From assembly GCA_029378245.1 (NCBI GenBank), contig JARKIF010000014.1:806001-870000 (forward strand): a DNA stretch of 64,000 nucleotides, written 5' to 3'. Positions 33,667 to 43,633 of the stretch are shown in pieces; the stretch's first letter is position 1, and every line of letters begins with the position of its first letter. The notes beneath the pieces were generated by a model that did not search any database, had not been told where the DNA came from, and worked only from the letters and a program-made list of their open reading frames with translations. Made by a program: the position numbers and the translations under genes. This DNA is from Roridomyces roridus (Eukaryota > Basidiomycota > Agaricomycetes > Agaricales > Mycenaceae).

Positions 33667-36600
33667 ATGGACAATCCATGGGCCAATGCCTGGGAGGAGC
33701 CCTCGACCACCTCCAAGAAGCCACCGCCCGCCTTTGCCACCGATGTCCAGGACGACGACGAGGAGGACATCGCTATCCCTTCATGGGAGCCACCAGCTTC
33801 GTTCTCTGACCAAAACTCGCTCTGGGGTGCTCGTTCTCCCGCACACGACAAGTTTCCCGTATGGCACTCTTCATACGAAGATCTGCCCCTCGGAAAGTCT
33901 ACTACGTCCCTGCCGGCCATGGAGGACATCCAACCCGAGGAGGCTTCCGAAGATGAGGAGGAGGAGGAGCAGGCACAGCTGGAACCTGAACCTGAGTCGG
34001 AACCCGAGCCAGAAATTGCTGTTGAACCTCCCGAGCTCTCATCCGAGCCTTCTCCTTCGCCATCACCTCCGGTGTCTGCGCCAGGGAGCCCCGATGCGTT
34101 TGGCACCTTTGAAACCGGTTTAGACGACCTCCCACCAACCTCCGACCCATGGACCCCAGCTGCTGCTACCTTTGTCCCCGAGCACACAGATTCGGCATGG
34201 GGCGACGCCGCTTGGGAGCCTTCCGCAGACGACCATGAAACTCCCGCTGTGGTGGATGAATGGGAGGCCGCGAAACAGCAGAAGGACATGCAGGACAAGC
34301 ACGTCGTAAGCCCATTCCTCTAAAACTCAACAACCACAGCCGATCCTCTTCTACAGCCGCCAGAGCTATTGGCGTCCATTCTTCTCCAATTCACGGAGCT
34401 AGCAGATGATCTTTACCCGACCCTACCGAGACCATCTCTGGATCCCAGTGACTACCGCGCGAGTCGCCATAAAGGCTTGGATGGAATCGACTCCCTGTTT
34501 GTCATATTCTTCTAATATCACCAATAAACTAATCAGGCGAGGCTTCAGAAATCCTACAATCATGCGACTCCTTCCTACAGATCTTACATTACCTCCTCCG
34601 CGGCCATTTCCAAAGTCTGCCATTGCAAAGCATACCTCGGAGGGTCTGAGGCTAGTCGCGTAGTGCCGCGTTTGTGCGCTTGAGTCCTTTGAGCCGCTAC
34701 GGCTCCACGAAAGGCTCCACCGCATGGGAGGCGTCCATCAAGAATAGACCCGAGGTGGTTGGTGAGGCGGACCTGCTCCCACCAGGGTGGCGGCTCCTTG
34801 AGACCAAGAAAGAGGAGGCTGCGGTCGTGGACAAGAAAAAGTCTGGCCACGGAGGGCTACTGTCTTTCTTTGGTCGCCGTTCGGGGACACCACCTGTAGT
34901 CGAGGGTGCCAATGCCCGACGTTCTTCATCGCCTGCTCCAGCGTCTACCCCACGCGCGAGCGTCGACAGCGTCAGGTCGCCAACAGGAAGTAATAAATCG
35001 CCGACTGCTTCTACTGCGGCTTCTGCCGCCGTAAGCCCCATTGCATCGAGCAGCACGCCTCCTCCCCCACTACCATTACCGACGACACCGACACCGACAC
35101 CTCCTCTCATATCTCAATCACTCTCGGACACGAGCCTGGACACAGATGCGACTACTGTCACCCCGGCACCATCTGCTGTTTCTCGTTTTCTCGGCCGCTT
35201 TGGGCGTAAGGCCACCAACTCAACGGGCCATCAAAACCTTGCACTTTCCGAAGGAGATTTTGATTTTCTCGCTGATATCGAGGGAGCTGCTGCGGAGTCC
35301 AGCTTTAACGAGGACACCAATTCTCCGATTATGGGGGCGTTCTTCGATAAACCTGTTCCGCTACCCGCAAAACTCCCACCGCCTCCCCGGCTGTCCATAC
35401 CGGAGGTCGAGAAGAGCGGCGAGAAAAGCCCTGTGTCTGATTTGCCGATCTTCGGCGACTATAACCCGTCTCCACCTTTAAAACCGACGGCACCACCAAT
35501 GGTTGCCAGCATCTCTGCCCCAGCACCAGCCCCGAAACCAATGCCAGCTGGTGAATTCGATATCGACTTTTCGGCTTGGGGCCTCGATGATGAGGTGAAG
35601 AGTGACGGGTTGGTGCGGCAAGCATCGGAGCCTATGGCCATTCGGCCGCCACCAAAACAGGTGCTCAACACGAGGGCTGTTACAAATACTCGAGGTGCTG
35701 CTCCCCCGCCGCGGCGGGCTCCCACTGCGATCATGTCTTCTGGGCCTTCAAAGCCATCAGCGGTTGTGCCCAACTCGATGGGTCGTTCAACTTCCTACCT
35801 CCTCCTCGAACTGAGACACCCATTGCCGCTTTCCCCGCCGCCCCCAGGCAGCAAACCTGCCACTGCCAAACCTGCACCTGCTCTGCTCGACGATGATGAC
35901 GAGTTTTCAGACTTCCATGCTCACACGCCTACTTCCCTACCAACGTCCAACTCGTTGTACGACGCGAGTTTTTCAACTTCGAGCTCGTCACAGCAGATAC
36001 TATTTGCTTCAACATCTAACAGTTCCGTTTCATCGGACTTGTTCGATGACTTTGACGATTTTATGCAAGCTTCGCCACAAGAGCCGACGACCCTGCGGAC
36101 GCCGTCGCCTCCCCGCCCGCCTTCCAAACCTTCACACATCACACTACCCACACCGCTGTCCCTTGACGCTCACGGTGACGACGACACGCCGCTCGCACTT
36201 ATCGCGGCCCACGGCTCCAGCTCGTCGCTGCGTGCGCAACGCACGGCTGCGAGCCATCAGCGTACGCGGAGTCTGGTCGAGAACGCTGCAGCGACGTCTG
36301 GGGTCAGATGGCCTGCCCCTGCGTCGCCGCTTCCCGAGATCCACGCCATTGTGGCCCCGCCGAACGCCAAACCAGACTTGGATCCATTTGGTTTTGGAGC
36401 CTCGACGATGCAGGCGCAGCAGGTTGCTTTTTTGGGCAACGGGCCGCCGAAAGCACTTTCGCCGCCTCCTCCTGCGTCGACACCGCCTGTGCTTGCGCCT
36501 CCGCCAGGGTTTTCAATGCGTGCAACATCGCCTCCTGTGCTTGCCCCTCCTTCAGGGTTCACGGCGGCACCCATGCGCGCCATGTCACCGCCCGTGCTGG

Positions 36601-36880
36601 CGCCTCCGCCCGGGTTTTCTGCTGCACCCATGCGAGCCATGTCGCCACCGGTGCTCGCACCTCCTCCAGGATTTTCTGCTGCTCCCATGCGTGCGACCTC
36701 ACCTCCTGTAATTGCACCCCCTCAGGATTTCCTGCTGCTGCAATGTCGCCACCGGTGCTCTCTCCACCGGGTATGGCGCCAATGCTGACGGCACAACGGA
36801 CTACTAGCCCACCCGTCTCTGCAGGCAAGACATCGGGCGGACTGTCTGCGCATGACCTTTCTTTCTTCGAAGGTTTGTAA
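33667..36880 (+). CDS. Large acidic, proline-rich protein, possible AP-1/clathrin accessory; two frameshifts
   Basis: Not confidently recognised. The N-terminus [15 protein letters not shown] has acidic and Pro-Glu repeats ([18 protein letters not shown]). A conserved helical part follows across introns ([71 protein letters not shown]). The C-terminal half is low-complexity with acidic aromatic motifs ([21 protein letters not shown]) like gamma-ear binding peptides, plus four or more repeats of [19 protein letters not shown]. This suggests an AP-1 accessory role (Laa2-like), but only as inference. Frame breaks: near 34655-34662 (SEASR needs one more C before RSAAFVRL) and near 36717-36724 ([14 protein letters not shown] needs one C). 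The end HDLSFFEGL is in the restored frame. Confidence 0.55.
36484..36730 (+). repeat. In-frame coding repeat, [17 protein letters not shown](M/T)S
   Basis: Imperfect tandem copies of a unit of about 57-60 bp inside the acidic protein gene, translating as [10 protein letters not shown](S/T)AAPMRA(M/T)S, with the last copy degenerate. The antisense frame is also open and gives a false Ala/Gly-rich ORF. Confidence 0.75.
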
Positions 36881-37016
36881 CCTAGCTCTTGATCTATTCG
36901 ATGTAATTTCGCTGTCGAGATTTCGCGTCGTAATCCAGCAAAGCAGCATATGTAGCATATAGTTGACGCGACAGAACATACTACATAGAAAGGCCCAAAA
37001 AGTGAAGAATAGATAT

Positions 37017-37534
37017 CTACTCTTCCTCCTCCTCGTCGTTGTGCCTGCAAAGATGTAAGAGCCAGAAGAACAAGAGGAAAGCGCAAAACATACACGGCGT
37101 TGTACCGCAGCTGGTAGACGTCCTTGGACGGTGCAACAACGCGAACCCAGTCACGGATGGAGTGCTTTTTGAGGTACTTCTTCGTCAAGTACTTGAGGTA
37201 ACGCTTCGAGAAAGCAATCGAGGTCGTGATCACAAGTTTTGAGTTTGCGTCTGGAACGGAGTGTGAGGGTCTGGCTGAGACCTGGGGAGAGGGTACGCAC
37301 TGTCGCGAACGATTTTGACGTTGTCACCAAGTTGGCCAGCCTTGCCCTCGACCTTGATGCGGTCGTGGAGGAATTTTTCAAAGTCGGCGCCGTCAAAGAT
37401 CCCGTCTGCGGCGGGTTTTGAGTAGTCGAGCACGAACTTGTGCTTAGAGACGGTCTTGGCGGGGGCGGCTTTGGGCTGTCGAGGGGATGAGCCTACTGAG
37501 AAGGAAACTCAGCAAAGCGGGGGGACGGACCATG
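37017..37534 (-). CDS. RPL22: 60S ribosomal protein L22 (eL22)
   Basis: Structural protein of the large ribosomal subunit. Splicing gives [86 protein letters not shown] and [16 protein letters not shown]. This is full length for eL22, with the expected acidic C-terminal tail. The first intron starts directly after the ATG, as often in fungal ribosomal protein genes. The second exon junction uses acceptor ttccag to keep RDNANSKL. It is divergent from RPL10A with 111 bp between start codons. Confidence 0.95.
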
Positions 37535-37645
37535 GTGGCTGCTGAAAGAAGAGGCGAGTAACGGCTGTGACTGCCGAGGCATCATCTGAACTGGCAAGTT
37601 TTCACCTGTTCGCATCAATACTGACTTTTCTCTACTCCAGCGACG
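37535..37645. promoter_or_regulatory. Shared promoter of two ribosomal protein genes
   Basis: Only 111 bp separate the ATG codons of RPL22 (-) and RPL10A (+). The RPL10A side is pyrimidine-rich (cttttctctactccag). Both genes encode large-subunit proteins needed in equal amounts, so shared control is likely. No specific site could be assigned. Confidence 0.6.
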
Positions 37646-38499
37646 ATGAGTTCCAAACTTTCAGTGTCTAGCGTGCGCGGCTCCATCAAGGAGCTCCTGG
37701 CTGATGCCACCGGCGAGAAGAGGCGTAACTTTGTCGAGACCATCGAGCTCCAGATCGGTCTCAAGAACTACGACCCTCAGCGCGACAAGCGTTTCTCCGG
37801 TACCGTCAAGTATGTCCTACTCTCTTTTTCGTGTACTTTTGCTCAACCATGATAGGCTGCCCAATGTCCCCCGTCCCCGCATGTCCATCTGCATTCTCGC
37901 CGATGCTGCCGACATTGACAGGGCGAAGCAAATCGAGCTCGAGTATATGAGCGTCGACGATCTCAAAAAGTGTGTTTACTTACCACCTTTTCTTTCATCC
38001 TCTCATTTCGTTGTCCACAGGCTCAACAAGAACAAGAAGCTTGTTAAGAAGCTCGCCAAAAAATACGACGCGTTCTTGGCGTCCGAGGCTCTCATCAAGC
38101 AGATTCCTCGTCTCTTGGGTCCTGGTCTTTCCAAGGGTGCGTGGTCTCCAGCCCCGGTTTCTCCCAAACACTAACGCCTCGTCTTAGCTGGAAAGTTCCC
38201 TACCCCCATCTCCCACGCTGAGGACCTCTCCAACAAGCTCGTCGAGGTGCGCTCGACCATCAAGTTCCAGCTGAAGAAGGTCCTGTGTCTCGGTGTCGCT
38301 GTTGGACACGTCCAGATGACCGAGGATGCTGTCCTCGGCAACGTCATGTTGTGTATGTCTCTCGCACGCATTTCTTCTTTCTCTTCTAACCTGCTGTCCA
38401 GCGATCAACTTCCTCGTCTCCCTGCTCAAGAAGAACTGGCAGAACGTCAAGAGCTTGCACATCAAGACCACGATGGGCAAGCCCATCCGTCTCTTCTAA
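37646..38499 (+). CDS. RPL10A: 60S ribosomal protein L10a (uL1)
   Basis: L1-stalk protein of the large subunit. The spliced protein reads [137 protein letters not shown] and ends [10 protein letters not shown]. This is full-length uL1 with about four introns and no defects. Confidence 0.97.
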
Positions 38500-38989
38500 G
38501 CGTCGAGACACTGGTGGAAGGAGAGACGAGCTGGGGCCCTTGCATTGCTGCGCACGCTATCACCAACGGCCGTCGAAAGACGGTTCGGACTGGGAGCTGG
38601 GGTTATCAAGTTTGTTTATCTCGAATGAAAAATTATACATGACATACATGCCATTCAATGAGGTTCACTCTGAATATTTTCCTGTGTTTGGCACGCGCGC
38701 ATAAACAGGAGTGTCTCTTGTCAGCCACCCACTGTTCTGCTTTCTTTCGTTCCACCATCTGCTCTTCTTTGCTTTCTCGTCCCGCTTTCTTTCATCTGCA
38801 AATGGTTTGACACTCGGTCAGCGAGTAGTCTCCAGAGGGTGAGTGCTCTGTCCACCGCCGCTTCTGCTGGTTGCTGACGAGGACGACGAGCAGCCTGGTG
38901 TCTCCTGTACCAACACCTTCGCGGCCGACCCTCGATGGCGACGCCAACGACACCTAACGACATTTCCCGACCTCGCGGCATCTCGCCAA

Positions 38990-39620
38990 TGACCACGGTG
39001 ACAAATTCGGCAAATGGCACTTCGTAAAGGACACCCGCGCGATCCACAATATTTATTCATTGGCTTCATGCCCTCGGTGACAAATTCGGCCAACGGCACT
39101 TGGAACAGGACACCCTCGCTCTCTCTATTCTTTCTTTTCTTTCGGTGATGATGAACACGGCTGGTCCGACGGTGGCAAACTCGGCAAATGGCCCCTCGTA
39201 AAGGACACCCGCACCAAATATCCACGGCTTTGTGCCCACGGTCGACGCATCGGCACACGGCTCCTCGCATCGGACACCCTCATAGTTCTGTTCACCCAGT
39301 CCCGTACGTCCTCAACCACGGCTCGTCACCGTCGACACTCGTGACGTCCATCCACCCTGTCCCGTTCGCCCGCCCTCAATCGCGGCTGATCACCGTCGGC
39401 GTTCGTGACATCTGTCCACCCCTTGCGCGTTCGTCCTCAATGTCGACGTTCGTCACATAACCCACGCCGTCGTGCCGTCAACGCCCGCGACACCATTGCC
39501 GCGTCCTTTGTTCATCAGGCTATCAGCGTCGACGGCCGTGGCCCACGGTTTACTTTATCGGCAACGGCATCTCGCATCGGACCCCCGTCCTCCCCATGGC
39601 TTGAAATATTGCTGGAATCA
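38990..39620. repeat. Degenerate minisatellite-like tandem repeat
   Basis: Within the 1.4-kb gap between RPL10A and the YdeI-like gene, units of roughly 70-90 bp recur with the core (acaaa/gcaaac)tcggcaaatggc(a/c)c(t)tcgtaaaggacacc. Clear copies start near 38998, 39078, 39169 and 39240, with a degenerate one near 39550. A second unit type with gtcaccgtcg(a/g)c(a/g)(c/t)tcgtgac recurs near 39325 and 39390. The minus strand translates in pieces as GVL(Y/F)(E/Q)VP(F/L)AEFVT in changing frames, so I read it as noncoding repeat and not as a gene. Confidence 0.65.
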
Positions 39621-39885
39621 ACCGAACGAAAGAAATTTATTTTCATCTCTGTTTCCATTCTCGAGTATATCTACGTTATATAGAGTAGATTGCTCGCTCC
39701 CCTCCCCTCCATCTACCTAATTCGTGTACCACCAGAATCCCTTTCTCTCTCAATAAAATGGCTCGATAAAACCCCTGACGTAGAGTAAAATTTCCTTATA
39801 TGGACGCAGGCGTTGCGCCGATGTGATGGCTTGACATGATCATGAGACATGTGAGCGTGTTTGATCTCTGTCCACTTCCACCAGA

Positions 39886-40502
39886 ATGCCTCGGGCAGCC
39901 GTCGGGCTGCAAAGACCGTCATTCAGCCAATTGCAATCTACTTCGAGTCTCCTTCAGCCCTCGGCTCCTGGTTTGCAAAGAATCACGCCAAGGAGAACGA
40001 GCTCTGGGTCGGTTACTTCAAAAAGCACACTGGTCGACAAGGTCTCTCTATCTCGACCGCCACAGATGAAGCCCTCTGCTGGGGGTGGATTAATGGGTTG
40101 ATGAAGAGCGTCGATGACGACCGCCATATGCAGCGTTTCACACCGCGCAAAGGCAAGAGTCATTGGAGTAAAGTCAACGTCGACAAGGTCGCGCTCCTCG
40201 AGGCTGCGGGGCGCATGCAGGAATCTGGCCGCGCGGCCTTTGCTCAGAGGACAGAAGCCAATACTGCCCAGATGTGTTTTGAGCGCGAAGAGGGGGCTAT
40301 GGCGCTTTCTAAAGAATTCAGGAGGAAGTTGAAGGAAGTGGCTGCTGCGGCCGAATGGCATGATGGGCAGCCACCTGGGTATCGAAGGGATGCTGAAGAT
40401 TGGGTTATGAGCGCAAAGCAAGAGGCGACGCGGGAAAGAAGGCTTGCAACTCTCATCGAGAACGCGGAGAAAGGGCTACGGATACCACCTCTACGACGGT
40501 AA
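39886..40502 (+). CDS. YdeI/OmpD-associated family protein, one frameshift at the start
   Basis: Matches the YdeI/OmdA-like family, named for bacterial bacteriocin-resistance proteins and widespread in fungi with no proven function. Diagnostic segments: IAIYFESPSALGSWFAKNHA, ELWVGYFKKHTGRQGLS, EALCWGWINGLMKSVDDDRH, QRFTPRKGKSHWSKVNVDKV and RRDAEDWVMSAKQEATRERR. The last is the lysine/arginine-rich C-terminal block with TLIENAEKG. The only plausible ATG (MPRAA at 39886) is in another frame: one extra C in the CC at 39899-39900 would give MPRAARRAAKTVIQPIA. Otherwise single-exon and intact, about 205 residues. The bacterial resemblance suggests old transfer, but introns and codon use do not test this. 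Confidence 0.75.
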
Positions 40503-40776
40503 TTCCAGCTGTACTTGATGATTTGCAACCACTCCTATTTGACACTTGTTTCGCGTTCTCCCCTGTCTTGAACTCCTACTACTGACCTCCAGCATGCAAA
40601 TCGTGACTTCGATCTCGCCGCCCACGACCGTTGGCGCGCTGGCCGCGTTCAGTTGGGATTCAGACAATTTCCGCCGACTCGAGGAAAACTCTCATTACAT
40701 GGCAGATAGAGAGCCGGCGGCAGAGCGCCCTCCTTTCGAGTAAGTGGATTACGCATTGCCCTGACCTTTCTGAACA

Positions 40777-41822
40777 ATGAGGCCCTCACAATTGCGCTGG
40801 TCCCATTCTCGTCCAACTGATGATAAAGACGAGCAAGTCTTCCTCTCGACGCCTTGCCCCAGGCCCTAATTCTTCTAAATCCTCAGGCTACATCCGTTCC
40901 GTTCCTCTCATGCACGTTTGGTTGACGATGTGGCCGCACTAAAAGATCTCGTCATGACGCGGGGGGTAAACCTCCGCAAGCAGGGGGAGATGCTGCAGGA
41001 GATGAGGTTGAAGTACCATGAAAATTTCCGGAAGCAGCAGCTCCTCAATGGCGCACTCCTAGCAGCAGGTATCCAGAACAGCGAGTTTGACATCGAACAG
41101 AAAGAACTGGTCGAGGAGTTCGAGACCATCAACGGGGCCCTTGACTGTATGTGTTCCCTGGATCTGTTCGCGTCCTTTCGCTCAATCACTCCAAGTTCTC
41201 AGCGCTCAAGTATTCCACCGTTTGCATCCGGATCATGCGCTGGTACTGCGTAACGAGAACTTAGATCACCGTGAGTTCATGTCCCACCACTGTCCGATAG
41301 ACATTCACCAAAAGAGCAGTTCTTCAGCTCGTACAACACCGACCACGACCCAAGCATCGTAACACGGAAATGTCCGTTAAAGATGCTGCCTACTGGGCAG
41401 CGCGCGGCTGTCTCACGCCTCGACAATGGGATCTGTCTAGGTTGCTCCAAGGCCATCGCAAGACACTGGAAGAACCCTGGACTCGCAATCATCCCCCAAA
41501 TCGGCGGGCAGCCCAACATTGGCTGTCGAAACGCCATGACCTGTTACCGTTTTATGCCGAGTTGCAACCGTACCTCCTGACCTCAATAAATCCAGCTCGA
41601 GTGGTACATCCAATATCGATACTCATGTCAATTCCATTAGTCCTAGACAAAATGAAGGAGGACCTCCTTTGGACGCAACAGCTACAGGGACGAGCAGCTA
41701 CGTGCGGGGTTCGTGCCAGCAGATCTAGAGTGGATACAGACGGAGCTACCGTTGCTGCCGCAGCCGCGGCCGCAGATGGCGGGTGTTGGCCAAGTTCAAC
41801 GTCTCGACCACTACTGCGGTAG
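40777..41822 (+). CDS. Uncharacterised coiled-coil protein, tandem paralogue 1
   Basis: Not recognised. Aligns with paralogue 2 at 42032-43437. Shared blocks: FRSSHARLVDDVAALKDLV, FRKQQLLNGALLAAGIQNS, QKELVEEFETINGALD, VFHRLHPDHALVLRNENLD, KDAAYWAARGCLTPRQWDLS, LLQGHRKTLEEPW and RAAQHWLSKRHDLLPFYAE. The middle is a predicted coiled coil (EMRLKYHENFRKQQ). Exon 1 is ambiguous. By analogy with the paralogue it is MRPSQLRWSHSRPTDDKDE from 40777 with a GC donor (gcaagt) where the paralogue has gtaagt. Alternatively it starts at 40594 (MQIVTSISPPTTVGALA) with a normal gtaagt donor at 40740. The C-terminal end is uncertain; a frame shift may separate it from the Gln/Pro-rich tail seen in paralogue 2. 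Confidence 0.55.
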
Positions 41823-42031
41823 GCTGGGAAGGAGGAAGAGAGTAACAATAGAACGAGGAGCTCGCCGTCGTTGTTCCGTGAGCCTACATGGACACTTGAT
41901 TCAAATTATTCGAATTATTGAAGCAAGCAAAACTTCCCAATTCGGTCATGACGTAGCATCCTATGCATTTCACACGTTTATTTGGCGAAGTTTCCGACCC
42001 CTGTGTCGAGTCAGCGTAACTCTTGCCCACC

Positions 42032-43437
42032 ATGCCTCCGGTGACCCTGGTTTCACCCTCCAAGCCAAACCGCACAATCCATGTCCCCGCCATTTCCGTG
42101 TCTGCCATTGACCGACACCAACGGCGAGGCCACCCTTCGGACCGTAGCTGGGACTCCCCGGCGTACGTCGAGATATACGTACAACATGGCCGCCACAAGG
42201 CCAAGAGATCGCGGAAGTGGCAGAGGCACCGTCTTTTGAAAGACGAGTAAGTCTTCGTTTCGACGCCTTGCTCTGGGCCCTAAACTTTCCAATCAGGGTC
42301 GATGTGTTCCGCTCGTCACACGCACAGTTGAATGCCGAGCTACAGGCACTCAAAGCCCTTGTCTTGAAGCAACAGGATACCGTCTTGAAGCAACAGGATA
42401 CCATCTCCGAGCACCACCATCAGCAGCAAGAACTCAACACGCAGTACGATCGACGGTTCCGAAAGCAAGAGCTTGTCAACGGCGCAGTGTTGAAAGAAAG
42501 TGCTCGAACTAGTCAACTCAACATTGAGCGCATACAACTCGTCGAGGAGTTTGAGTGCATCGACCGGGCCCTCGACTGTATGTGTTCTCTTGATCCAGTG
42601 TTCGATGCCTTTCACTGACTCACTTCAAGTTTTTGAAACCCGAGTCTTCGACGCTTTGCACCCAGACCACGCTCGGGTTCTGCAGCGGGAGAATCTAGAC
42701 CGTCGTGAGTTCAAGTTTCGACCACCGTGCCATAGACACTGATCGAAAGAGCAGTGTATAAGCTATTGCGCTATCAACCGCAGCCGCGCCTTGCCGCCTC
42801 GTCCGGGGGGATCTTGGCTAAAGATGCAGCCTACGGGGCGGCGCGTGACTGTCTAACAACACGGGAGTGGGAGCTGGCGAAGTTGTTGCAAGGACACCGT
42901 CGAAAGTTGGCGGAGCCGCGCAATCGCGCGCAGCATCCACCACCGACCCGTCAGGCCGCCCAGTATTGGCTATCGAAACGCTCAAATATTTTACCGTACC
43001 ACGCTGAGTGTCGCCCGTATCTACAAAGTCTGCACGTAAACATCTCCGGTGAGTTGACCTTGAGTGGTACAACAATCCAATAACTCATGCCAATTCAATT
43101 AGCGCTCGAAATTGTTCAACAAGATCTTGCGTGGATCCAACAGCTCCAGGGAGAGGAGATGGATGAGCAGCAACGGCAACCCGCGGAACTCGCGCCGGTC
43201 GAATCGTTCCAGACGCAGACGCAGCCGCAGCCGCAGCCGCAACTGCCGAGGGTGTTTTTTCCATTGCTGCCACAGCCACAGCGGGGGGCCGCGGTGGCGC
43301 CGGTAGAGTCGGCGGTCCAGCCCGCGCCGGTGCCGGTAGAGCTGGTGCAGACTCAGCTGCAGCGGGCGCCCCAGCCGCAACCGCCGAGAGTGCTCTTACC
43401 GCATCACGATCAGCGGCGGCCACAGTCACAGCAATAA
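42032..43437 (+). CDS. Uncharacterised coiled-coil protein with Gln/Pro-rich tail, tandem paralogue 2
   Basis: Not recognised; the intact member of the pair. Exon 1 runs MPPVTLVSPSKPNRTIHVPA to LLKDE, with a gtaagt donor. The next exon holds FRSSHAQLNAELQALKALV and a local duplication LKQQDTV/LKQQDTI, then coiled coil and LVEEFECIDRALD. The intron after it starts gtatgtgttc in both paralogues. Then FETRVFDALHPDHARVL and KDAAYGAARDCLTTREWELA, QAAQYWLSKRSNILPYH, IVQQDLAWIQQLQGEEM, and a low-complexity tail rich in Gln, Pro and Val (QTQTQPQPQPQ; VLLPHHDQRR) ending PQSQQ. Intron positions and sequences are shared, so the pair arose by tandem DNA duplication. There is no signal peptide or enzyme motif. 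Confidence 0.65.
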
Positions 43438-43633
43438 CTTGGCAATAACCGCAAGCCGGGAGCACGAGCATCGCACATCAGTCATATTGTGGCATAGACA
43501 TTCAAACCAGAGCACAAGGCCTTAATCTTAATAATAGCCAACATGATTTGTACATTAGTTCCTCGCATTTATTCAACCATTAAGTTAGTATGGACCAAGC
43601 GGAAATTTGCATAATTTACACCGCCGACACCGC

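Noticed and set aside
36257..36688. Long minus-strand Gly/Ala-rich ORF
   Set aside because: It is the antisense of the [10 protein letters not shown] repeat tract in the plus-strand acidic protein; periodic codon use makes both strands open.
38818..39270. Minus-strand ORF with repeated GVL.EVP.AEFVT peptides
   Set aside because: The peptides shift between frames from unit to unit and there is no gene context, so this is a noncoding tandem repeat.
42361..42405. Short LKQQDT tandem duplication as a possible microsatellite
   Set aside because: It is an in-frame 21-bp duplication inside the coiled coil of paralogue 2, noted in that gene and not a separate element.
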